The notes beneath the pieces were generated by a model. It saw nothing but the letters and a program-made list of their open reading frames with translations, was not told where the DNA came from and searched no databases. 64,000 nucleotides of DNA from Nostoc sp. CHAB 5834 (GTDB taxonomy: Bacteria; Cyanobacteriota; Cyanobacteriia; Cyanobacteriales; Nostocaceae). The translations under genes and the position numbers were made by a program. This document shows, piece after piece, positions 17,634-25,376 of the stretch (position 1 is its first letter; every line of letters begins with the position of its first letter). Location: the NCBI GenBank assembly GCA_020829485.1, contig JAIVFU010000020.1, positions 1 through 64,000 on the forward strand. Reading direction: 5' to 3'.

Positions 17634-18398
17634 GTGGTCAACACCTCTCCATCACATCCAACTCCAACTGATTCTACCTCCGACATTCCGCATCTTGAGA
17701 GTGGCGATCGCCTTATTTGTCCAGAGTTTGAACGTCGCTATAATGCCATGCCCAACCTCAAAAAAGCCGAATTGATTGAAGGAGTTGTTTACGTGGCATC
17801 ACCTTTGCGCTTTGAACCACACGCCGAACCGCATGGTAATTTAATTATTTGGCTGGGAAATTATAAAGTAGTCACACCTGGTGTCAGACTGGGCGATAAT
17901 CCAACTGTGCGGCTAGATTTAGATAATGAACCCCAACCTGATGCCATTTTGTTAATCGATGCAGCGTGTGGCGGATCGTCTCATCTAAGTACTGATGGAT
18001 ACGTGGAAGGTGCGCCAGAATTAGTAGCAGAAGTTGCCGCCAGCAGTGCTAGCAAAGATTTGTATGATAAAAAACGTGCCTATCGCCGCAATGGCATTCA
18101 GGAATATATTGTTTGGCAGGTTTTTGAGCGGACTGTTAGTTGGTTCACTTTGCAAAATGGTGAATATGTAGCACTGATTCCAAATGCGTCAGGGGTAATT
18201 CAAAGTCAAGTGTTTCCGGGATTGTGGCTTGATGTATCAGCATTAGTTGCAGGAAATATGCAACAAGTTTTGGCAGTGTTGCAGAAAGGGCTAAGTTCAG
18301 TGGAGCATCAGATGTTTATTCAGCAGTTAAGTACTGAAACGGAATCATTATTTTACGAAAGGGGATGTTTACTGTGTGCAAGTGCCACAACAGCTTGA
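17634..18398 (+). CDS. Uma2 family (DUF820) putative endonuclease
   Basis: PD-(D/E)xK-fold protein of a family greatly expanded in cyanobacteria. The family pattern is clear: FERRYNAMPNLKKAELIEGVVYVASP, then EPQPDAILLID with the catalytic Asp, PELVAEVAASSASKDLYDKKRAYRRNGIQEYIVWQV carrying the E and K of the active site. The function of the family is not established. Start is GTG at 17634 with no strong ribosome binding site. The last 15 residues (from 18353) are antisense to the 3' end of the hybrid kinase gene, so the two convergent genes overlap by 46 bases. Confidence 0.85.
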   Translation: MVNTSPSHPTPTDSTSDIPHLESGDRLICPEFERRYNAMPNLKKAELIEGVVYVASPLRFEPHAEPHGNLIIWLGNYKVVTPGVRLGDNPTVRLDLDNEPQPDAILLIDAACGGSSHLSTDGYVEGAPELVAEVAASSASKDLYDKKRAYRRNGIQEYIVWQVFERTVSWFTLQNGEYVALIPNASGVIQSQVFPGLWLDVSALVAGNMQQVLAVLQKGLSSVEHQMFIQQLSTETESLFYERGCLLCASATTA

Positions 18399-21300
18399 AC
18401 TAACTCTTGTGGATCAAGGGGCTTAGTAACATGCCTTTGATAACCACTGCTTATAGATCGCTGGTAATCATCAACTCTGGCATAGGCAGTCAAAGCGATC
18501 GCCCGAATGTGTCCCCCTTTTTCGGGGGTTAAAGTTCGGATTTGTTGAATCAGGGAATAACCATCGACTTCGGGCATTCCAATATCACTGACTAAGACAT
18601 CGGGTTGGAAGGACTCCAGATTTGCCAACACTTCTGCCGCAGAGGAAACAGTCAGGACTGTAGCTCCGTATTCAGTAAGCAATACTGTTAATAGCTCACG
18701 CGCATCAGGATCATCATCAACTGTGAGGACTCGAATCCCCGTGAGTTCGAGTTTTTGTTGTAACAACTCATCTGTCTGCTTGATTTCCAATTCAACATTC
18801 AGCAGTGGCAACTGGACTGTAAAGGTGGCTCCAAAGCCAACACCTGGGCTATCAGCCGCGATGATGCCGCCATGAGCCTCAACTAACTGCCGGACGATCG
18901 CTAACCCCAATCCTAACCCGCCATACTTGCGAGTAATTGAGACATCTTCTTGACGGAATGATTCAAAAATATACGGGAGAAAGTTAGGGTTAATCCCTTT
19001 GCCAGTGTCGCTGACAATAATCTGTGCTTGATCATCGACTTGCTTTAGCCGGATTTCTACCTGTCCGCCTTTGGGAGTAAACTTGATAGCATTAGAAAGT
19101 AAATTCCAAACGATCTGTTGCAGGCGGTTGGAATCTCCAGACACTTGCCCTATATTCGGCAGTACTGGATGTAATATTATTGATTTAGCAACAGCTGCTG
19201 TACTTACCGTATCGATGGCAGATTCAATGACAGATGCCAGATTCACAGGAGTAGCCTGGATGCTGAGTTTGCCGCGCAGAATCTTGGCGACATCGAGCAA
19301 ATCATCAATCAGTTGAGTTTGCAGTTTAGCGTTGCGTTCTATGGTGGCTAAGGCTTCAGCTGTTCTGGTTTCATTAAATTTGCGAGTTTGCAGCAGTTTT
19401 GTCCAGCCGAGAATGGGGTTGAGAGGCGATCGCAATTCGTGGGAGAGAACGGCAAGAAACTCATCTTTGATGCGATTGGCACGTTCTGCTTCAGCCCGCG
19501 CAGCTTGTTCTAGCTGGAATAGGCGATCGCGTTCGGCTTCGAGTTGTTTTTGCGCTTCGATATCAGTCGCACTGCCAAACCATTTGACAATTTGACCTTG
19601 CTGATCCTTTTGTGGAATTGCTTGGTGTAGATGCCAGCGATAGACACCATCTGCTTGCCGCATACGACCTTCGGCTTGATAAGAAGTACGCTGTTGTACT
19701 GCCTTGCTCCACTGTTGAGCCAGAATAATTACATCTTCTGGATGGACAACCTCTTTCCAGCCGATGGTCTGGGCTTGTTCCAGGGTTAATCCTGTAAATT
19801 CCAACCAACGTTGATTGACATCGAGTAACGCTCCTTCAGGGTTGGCTGTCCAGACTAATTGTGGGATTAATTCTGCCAAGCACCGATAGCGTTCCTCACT
19901 TTGGCGTAATGCTTCCTCTACCTGTTTGCGATCGCTGATGTCTTCGGCAATCCCGGCAAACCGATAAATTTCTCCTGTTTCATCTCGAAGTGGAAAGCAG
20001 CGATCGCGAACCCAGCGTAAACTACCATCGGGTAAAATAATCCGGTATTCCTGATCAAATTTACCTGCGATCGCTTTTTCATGAAACGCTCTATCAGTCG
20101 ATTCTCGATCTTCTGGGTGAATACGATCAATCCATGCTTGTTGTCCTTGATACAATTCTTCCGGGTTCAATCCCCACAGTCGTTTGTAGGCAGGACTGAC
20201 ATAGCTGACTCGATTTTCAGGCACTTCTTTGATCCAGAATACCGCATCAATATTTTCTGCAAGTTGCCGAAAACGTTCTTCACTCTCGCGCAGAGCTTCG
20301 GCTGACTCTTTGCGTTCGGTGATATCTATATCATTACCAGCCATCTGAATCGGTTGCCCCTGTTGATCGTAGAACACCTTACCTTGGCTCAATGCCCACC
20401 TAATTGTGCCGTTGGGATATACTACCCGAAATTCAATGTTATAGTCTTCTCCGGTGGCGACAACACGATCTACAGCTGCCAAAACGCGATCGCGATCGTC
20501 AAGGTGTAACCGCGCAGCAAACATCTCGAATGAGCCGTCAAACTCTCCTGGTTGCAGTCCAAATAAGGCTTCTAGGTTATCTGACCAAGAAATTTTTCCT
20601 GTTTGGATGTTCCAGTTCCACGTTCCCATCCCAGAGGCTAACAGTGCCAATCGCAGCTGTTCTTCCCTCTGCCGTAGTTCCGCTTCTACCTGTTGGCGTT
20701 CCTTTAGTTCACGCTGTGCCTGGTGATATAGTTCTGCCTGCCGCAAGGCGATACTCATCTGAGTTGCCAACTCTTTAAGCAAGTCTATTTCTAAGGGCTG
20801 CCAAAATCGAGGGGAGGTACAATGATGAGCAATTAGCAATCCCCAAAACTGGTTATCTTGCAGAATTGGTACAACCAGATTAGCTCTGACTTGAAACTGT
20901 GCCAACAATTCACCGTGGCATGGCTCAATACTGCTATCATGAATATCTGATACTGCCGTGACTTGCCCCTGATAATAGCCTTCGATATAATCTTTGATAA
21001 AGGTGGGATCGCACCTAACAAGTTGCAGTTGATTAGAGGCGATGTAGCTTTCATTTAGGCAGGAATTATACATAGTAGACGAAAGCAGCGATCGCCACTG
21101 TGCCCCAACCGATTCTGCTACGACTGTACCATCGCTGTCAGGTTTTAACCGAAACACCAAGACCCGATCAGTGTGAAGAAATTCTCTAACTTCGGCTACG
21201 GTTGTCTGAAGAATCTCATCCAGATTCAGCGATTGGTGAATTTTCTGGGTAATATATAAAACTACGCGCTCTCGCTCAATCCGCTGTTTTAGTTGGGTGT

Positions 21301-21697
21301 GTAGCCGCATTGTTTCAATTGCCCCATTGACTGCTATTTGTAGCCTTTCTGGGGTAATTTGCTCTTTGACAATATAATCTTGTGCGCCTGCTTTGATTGC
21401 TTGAACTGCGATCGCTTCATTGCCCTGTGCGGTGACGAAAATTACAGGTAAACAAGGCTGTGGGGTCGAGGATTGCAATTGAGCCAGAAATTCCAATCCA
21501 TCCAGGTCGGGTAGTCGGTAATCAAGTAAAATGGCATCTGGCTGATGTCGCTGCCACAGTTCTAGTCCTTGCACCCCTAACGTTGCTTCCAGGATAGTAT
21601 AGGAATATTCGCGATCGCGCAACAAATATCGCCGATAGAGTTCTCGATCTTCTGCGGAATCATCGACAATTAACAGGGTGCGCTGTTGCTGAGACAT
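18353..21697 (-). CDS. Hybrid histidine kinase: REC - CBCR-like GAF - 3 PAS - HisKA - HATPase - REC
   Basis: 1114 residues. REC 1-125 (phosphoacceptor Asp59); GAF about 155-325; PAS domains about 340-462, 470-590 and 600-715; HisKA with His753 in LSHELRSPLN; HATPase about 850-965 with the G2 loop GGLGLGLA; REC about 988-1108 with Asp1038. The GAF carries the cyanobacteriochrome chromophore pair CH at 260-261 (PCHGELLAQF). At the second-cysteine site it reads NSCL (Cys213) instead of DXCF, and it has about 19 extra residues between the two cysteines compared with the neighbouring kinase. It may bind a bilin with altered colour tuning; this is inference. No transmembrane segments are seen. It converges on the Uma2 gene. 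Confidence 0.9.
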   Translation of the reverse strand: MSQQQRTLLIVDDSAEDRELYRRYLLRDREYSYTILEATLGVQGLELWQRHQPDAILLDYRLPDLDGLEFLAQLQSSTPQPCLPVIFVTAQGNEAIAVQAIKAGAQDYIVKEQITPERLQIAVNGAIETMRLHTQLKQRIERERVVLYITQKIHQSLNLDEILQTTVAEVREFLHTDRVLVFRLKPDSDGTVVAESVGAQWRSLLSSTMYNSCLNESYIASNQLQLVRCDPTFIKDYIEGYYQGQVTAVSDIHDSSIEPCHGELLAQFQVRANLVVPILQDNQFWGLLIAHHCTSPRFWQPLEIDLLKELATQMSIALRQAELYHQAQRELKERQQVEAELRQREEQLRLALLASGMGTWNWNIQTGKISWSDNLEALFGLQPGEFDGSFEMFAARLHLDDRDRVLAAVDRVVATGEDYNIEFRVVYPNGTIRWALSQGKVFYDQQGQPIQMAGNDIDITERKESAEALRESEERFRQLAENIDAVFWIKEVPENRVSYVSPAYKRLWGLNPEELYQGQQAWIDRIHPEDRESTDRAFHEKAIAGKFDQEYRIILPDGSLRWVRDRCFPLRDETGEIYRFAGIAEDISDRKQVEEALRQSEERYRCLAELIPQLVWTANPEGALLDVNQRWLEFTGLTLEQAQTIGWKEVVHPEDVIILAQQWSKAVQQRTSYQAEGRMRQADGVYRWHLHQAIPQKDQQGQIVKWFGSATDIEAQKQLEAERDRLFQLEQAARAEAERANRIKDEFLAVLSHELRSPLNPILGWTKLLQTRKFNETRTAEALATIERNAKLQTQLIDDLLDVAKILRGKLSIQATPVNLASVIESAIDTVSTAAVAKSIILHPVLPNIGQVSGDSNRLQQIVWNLLSNAIKFTPKGGQVEIRLKQVDDQAQIIVSDTGKGINPNFLPYIFESFRQEDVSITRKYGGLGLGLAIVRQLVEAHGGIIAADSPGVGFGATFTVQLPLLNVELEIKQTDELLQQKLELTGIRVLTVDDDPDARELLTVLLTEYGATVLTVSSAAEVLANLESFQPDVLVSDIGMPEVDGYSLIQQIRTLTPEKGGHIRAIALTAYARVDDYQRSISSGYQRHVTKPLDPQELVQAVVALAHSKHPLS

Positions 21698-22077
21698 CGT
21701 GAATCAATTGATCGGATAGAATTAAAGCCCACATTCCGCAGATTATCATAGAGAAATAACTATTTTTAAAATAGCGCTAAAATCCTCATTTATATAAAGA
21801 TTTTGCCATAGCCTTGTTTTATGACTCGCTAACGTTTTTCGCCCTCGATTCATGAGGCAGTGCGTTGGGCGGCTCCGCCGACTTGAAGCAACTGCCATCT
21901 CGCCGCCAAATCACAGATTATGGCGGGAGCCTTCTCTCCGATTTAGGTAAATAAATGAAGAATAAATCCTCTCAAAGCTAGGTAAGCAAATTCTTTGGCT
22001 GCGTTATTATCAATAGCGCAGTAAATATGCTTTTGTTGCCCACGCTGCTATGCTAGTGAAATCGTTACATTAATGTA
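21698..22077. other. Intergenic region between divergent hybrid kinase and CheB-like gene
   Basis: About 380 bases holding both promoters. A 14-bp perfect palindrome (22065-22078) sits at the CheB-like start codon. I see no other named element. Confidence 0.5.
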
Positions 22078-22078
22078 A
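22065..22078. promoter_or_regulatory. Perfect 14-bp palindrome at the CheB-like start codon
   Basis: TTACATTAATGTAA overlaps the first base of the ATG at 22078. It could be an operator for a dimeric regulator or part of an mRNA hairpin over the start; no ribosome binding site is seen beside it. Confidence 0.4.
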
Positions 22079-22674
22079 TGCTTGAACACAATATTATCGT
22101 CGTTGGAGCATCAGCCGGTGGAGTTGAAGCGCTAACTTATCTAATTAAGAATTTGCCGCCCAACCTCAATGCTGCTGTAACTATAGTTCTTCATGTATCC
22201 AGTCACAGCACGAGTGTTTTGCCAAAAATATTAAGTCGTGCTGGCAACTTGCCAGTGTCTCACGCTCAGGACGGGGAAGCTATTGTTCCTGGTTGCATTT
22301 ATGTCGCTTTGCCTGACTACCACTTACTGGTAGAACGAGGATATTTGCGTTTGACGCGGGGAGCAAAAGAAAACTATTGTCGTCCCGCCATTGATCCATT
22401 GTTTCGCAGTGCAGCGCGAACCTATAGGCAGCAAGTGATTGCTGTGCTACTAACAGGTATGCTTAACGACGGCACGGCGGGACTAATGGCTGTAAAAATG
22501 CGGGGTGGTGTGGCAATTGTCCAAAATCCCGACGAAGCTTTGTTTCCTGATATGCCACGGAATGCGATCAATAATGTAGACGATATTGACCATATTGTGC
22601 CACTTTCAGATATTCCTTCTATTTTGGTAGGTTTAGTTAATATCCCAAATAAGACCTCTTGCAAAAGTCCCTAA
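22078..22674 (+). CDS. Stand-alone CheB-type methylesterase domain protein
   Basis: Contains the CheB catalytic domain without the receiver domain: Ser in VGASAGGVEAL, His in VLHVSSHSTSVLP and Asp in LTGMLNDGTAGL form the triad of protein-glutamate methylesterases. The 198 residues are close to a complete single domain. The last eight residues (NKTSCKSP) and the stop codon come from a family B repeat element, so the native C-terminus has been replaced or extended. No CheR, receptor or other chemotaxis gene is near; it lies between sensor kinases, so it may act in a non-chemotactic two-component route. Confidence 0.85.
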   Translation: MLEHNIIVVGASAGGVEALTYLIKNLPPNLNAAVTIVLHVSSHSTSVLPKILSRAGNLPVSHAQDGEAIVPGCIYVALPDYHLLVERGYLRLTRGAKENYCRPAIDPLFRSAARTYRQQVIAVLLTGMLNDGTAGLMAVKMRGGVAIVQNPDEALFPDMPRNAINNVDDIDHIVPLSDIPSILVGLVNIPNKTSCKSP

Positions 22675-22772
22675 CACCCCACCCCCAACCCCTCCCCGAT
22701 GCTTTGGGGAGGGGAGACAAAGCGTAGCTTGGGCGGGGTGGGGTTCAAATTGTTTGATTTATGCAAGAGGTC
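22653..22772 (+). mobile_element. MITE-like element family B, copy 2 (120 bp)
   Basis: Begins GACCTCTTGCAAAAGTCC and ends TTTATGCAAGAGGTC, and matches 12968-13085 nearly base for base. It supplies the stop codon of the CheB-like gene. Its right end abuts exactly the start of a kinase GAF fragment. Confidence 0.85.
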
Positions 22773-22850
22773 TATAGTAGAGTCAAGCAGCGATCGCCAT
22801 TCTGCCCCAACTGATTCTGATACTACTGTACCATCGCCATCAGGTTTTAA
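22773..22850 (-). pseudogene. Fragment of a cyanobacteriochrome-type GAF domain gene
   Basis: Read on the minus strand this gives FKPDGDGTVVSESVGAEWRSLL, close to residues 184-205 of the 1114-residue kinase (LKPDSDGTVVAESVGAQWRSLL), and the DNA aligns with about 21070-21150. It begins directly at the end of the family B element and runs into the 3' end of the next kinase, whose last codons and stop use this sequence. It is a remnant of a third or rearranged kinase copy. Confidence 0.7.
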
Positions 22851-24900
22851 ATAAGGGATGCCACGGCAACATCACACTAAAGCAACTCCCTCGTCCTAGT
22901 TCGCTCTCGACGTAGACGCTGCCACCATGTAGATCAACGATACGTTGGATGATCGATAATCCGAGTCCGGTTCCTGTGTAATGTCGTGATAGGGAACTGT
23001 CTAACTGAATAAACGGCTGAAATATCAGGTTGAGATTTTCTGGAGCAATGCCAATTCCGTTATCAGTTACCCGAAATTCAACGGCTTGCTGTAACGAGTT
23101 CATCCTAATTTGAAACTTGACGCAACCTCCATCGGGCGTAAATTTAACCGCGTTTGTCAGCAAATTGACCAACACCTGAACTAATCTCCGTTCATCAGCT
23201 TCGATCTCGGTGATAGTTTCATCTATTTCACAGGTTAGGTGAATTTGTTTTTGTCGAGCTTGTTCTTTAACAAAATTGAGGCTAGACTGACAAACCGAAT
23301 AAAGCGACACTGGACGCAATTCAATCTCCATCTTGCCTGACTCAATTTTAGATAGGTCTAAAATATCGTTAATCAATTCAAGTAAGTGTTGCCCACTCTG
23401 TTGAATGGTCTGTAGAAACTGGCTTTGTTTGGCCGTTAAGCTACCAAATACTTCCTCTAATAAAGCTTCAGATAATCCGAGAATTGAGTTGAGAGGGGTA
23501 CGCAACTCATGACTCATGTTTGCCAGAAATTCGTCTTTGAGTCGGGCGGCTCTGGCTAATTCGGCATTGGCTAAACTGATATGCTCACTACTAAGACGCA
23601 GTTGGGCTTCTGCCTCTTTCAGCTTGGTAATATCTCGTCCCACAGATTGAAATTCTGTACATTGCCCTTGCTGATTAAATATCATGCGGTTGATCCACTG
23701 AGTCCAGCGAATTTCCCCGTTGATAACGACTCGGTTTTCAATTGTGATAGTGGGATTTTCGGCACTCATGGAATTTACTAAGCGAGTAACCATTTCTCGA
23801 TCCTCTGCAAAAATCACTGGTTGAAAACTCTTACCAATAATTTCCTCTGGTTTTAGCCCAAAGTAACGACAATAAGCGCCATTAACAAACTGAATGGTAC
23901 TATCTGCTAAATACCGGGCAATCAAGTCTGTTTGATCTTCAACAATGGCACGATAACGAGCTTCACTTCGCTGCTCTAGTTGGGCATAAGCATTAGCTTG
24001 CTGGAGGGCAATTCCCAGGTGAACTGCAAGTTGTTGCAATAATTCAATTTCCATCAACTGCCACGATCGCGGGGCGGTACAATGATGGGCAATCAGAAGT
24101 CCCCACAAATGCTCATCTCGCAGAATGGGGACAACCAAATTTGCCTGTACCTGAAACTGCGCGAGAAATTCCACATGACAGGGGGCAAGACTGCCGTCAT
24201 AAATATCAGATTTTGCCATCACCCGCCCTTGCTGATAGCCTTCTATACAACTTTCGGCAAAGCAAGGGTCATAGATTTTGGTAGATAGGATTGCTTGCCA
24301 TTCTCCGACAACAGATTCGGCGACAACGGTGCCATTTCCGTCATAATCTAACTGAGAAACGATGACGCGATCGGTCTGGAGAAACTGGCGCACCTCAGTT
24401 ACAGTGGTTTGGAGAATTTGATCTAGTTCCAGTGATTGGTGGATTTGCTGGCTGATTTGTCTAGTCAACCGTTCTCGTTCAATTTGCTGTTGCAGTTGGG
24501 TACGGATCTGCACACTGGCGATCGCTCGATTCATTGCCAGGTGTAACCCTTGCGTGGTAATTTGCCCTTTGACTAAATAATCTTGTGCCCCGGCTTTCAT
24601 CGCCTGAACTGCGATCGCCTCGTTGCCCTGTCCCGTTACCATAATTACTGGGAAACAGGGCTGTTGCAGGGAGGATTGTAACTGAGCCAGAAATTCTAAT
24701 CCATCTAGATCGGGCAGTCGATAATCAAGTAAAACGACATCTGGCTGGTGTTCCTGCCATAGCTCCAGTCCTTGTTTACCCAGTGTCGCGTCTAAGAAAG
24801 TATGGCAATACTCCTGGTCACGCAGTAAATACCGCCGATAAAGTTCTCGGTCTTCTGGGGAATCATCGACAATTAACACAATCCGTGAACTTTGACTCAT
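22840..24900 (-). CDS. Hybrid histidine kinase with DXCF-type cyanobacteriochrome GAF: REC - GAF - PAS - HisKA - HATPase
   Basis: 686 residues. REC 1-125 (Asp59); GAF about 155-305; PAS about 313-430; HisKA with His464 (NMSHELRTPL); HATPase about 565-680 with DNGIGI and GTGLGL. The GAF holds DPCF at 211-214 and the canonical CH at 241-242. The 28-residue gap between the two cysteines equals that in the violet/green photoreceptor TePixJ, which supports a two-cysteine DXCF cyanobacteriochrome sensing short-wavelength light. It begins two bases after the stop of the response regulator and is surely in one operon with it. The C-terminal FKT and stop come from a GAF fragment joined at its 3' end. 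Confidence 0.9.
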   Translation of the reverse strand: MSQSSRIVLIVDDSPEDRELYRRYLLRDQEYCHTFLDATLGKQGLELWQEHQPDVVLLDYRLPDLDGLEFLAQLQSSLQQPCFPVIMVTGQGNEAIAVQAMKAGAQDYLVKGQITTQGLHLAMNRAIASVQIRTQLQQQIERERLTRQISQQIHQSLELDQILQTTVTEVRQFLQTDRVIVSQLDYDGNGTVVAESVVGEWQAILSTKIYDPCFAESCIEGYQQGRVMAKSDIYDGSLAPCHVEFLAQFQVQANLVVPILRDEHLWGLLIAHHCTAPRSWQLMEIELLQQLAVHLGIALQQANAYAQLEQRSEARYRAIVEDQTDLIARYLADSTIQFVNGAYCRYFGLKPEEIIGKSFQPVIFAEDREMVTRLVNSMSAENPTITIENRVVINGEIRWTQWINRMIFNQQGQCTEFQSVGRDITKLKEAEAQLRLSSEHISLANAELARAARLKDEFLANMSHELRTPLNSILGLSEALLEEVFGSLTAKQSQFLQTIQQSGQHLLELINDILDLSKIESGKMEIELRPVSLYSVCQSSLNFVKEQARQKQIHLTCEIDETITEIEADERRLVQVLVNLLTNAVKFTPDGGCVKFQIRMNSLQQAVEFRVTDNGIGIAPENLNLIFQPFIQLDSSLSRHYTGTGLGLSIIQRIVDLHGGSVYVESELGRGSCFSVMLPWHPLFKT

Positions 24901-24902
24901 GA

Positions 24903-25376
24903 CTAATCCGATTGATAATTAGGCAGCGTCGTCACTTCAAACCAATATTCCACAAGCATTTGAATATCTCGTTTCAGTTGAGCAAAATTGATTGGCTTAA
25001 CGATGTAGCTGTTGACACCGTATTGATAGCATACTTCAATATCTTTGGGATTGTTAGAGGTAGTAAACACTACCACCGGAATCATCTTCAAGTTGTCATC
25101 TTGTTTAATCCGGCGTAACACTTCTCGTCCATCAGTTCCGGGTAGGTTCAAGTCAAGCACAATCAAGCCAGGACGGAGCGCACTCTGGCGCTCCACATAA
25201 TTGCCAGTGCGATAAAGAAAGGCTAACGCTTGTTCCCCACTTACACACCTCTGAATAGCGATCGCAATGGTAGAACGCCCTAAAAATCGTTGCAGTGCCT
25301 CAAAGTCTTCGTTGCTATCCTCGACAATTAAAAGTAGTGGCGTTTCCTGCATCGGGGAGGCTGAAATTTGAGTCAT
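24903..25376 (-). CDS. Response regulator, Rcp type (phytochrome partner)
   Basis: Single receiver domain of 157 residues. Landmarks are the acidic pair VEDSNED, phosphoacceptor in LIVLDLNLPGTDG, the Thr/Ser site VVFTTSN and the Lys in YIVKPINF. Its extra length and C-terminal tail are typical of Rcp1/RcpB proteins, which take phosphate from cyanobacterial phytochromes and have no output domain. Its ATG overlaps the phytochrome stop by four bases (ATGA), so synthesis is coupled. By analogy with Calothrix it would be RcpB. Confidence 0.92.
   Translation of the reverse strand: MTQISASPMQETPLLLIVEDSNEDFEALQRFLGRSTIAIAIQRCVSGEQALAFLYRTGNYVERQSALRPGLIVLDLNLPGTDGREVLRRIKQDDNLKMIPVVVFTTSNNPKDIEVCYQYGVNSYIVKPINFAQLKRDIQMLVEYWFEVTTLPNYQSD

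Noticed and set aside
23581..23781. Plus-strand frames inside the kinase genes
   Set aside because: All are antisense to the kinase domains and carry no motif.
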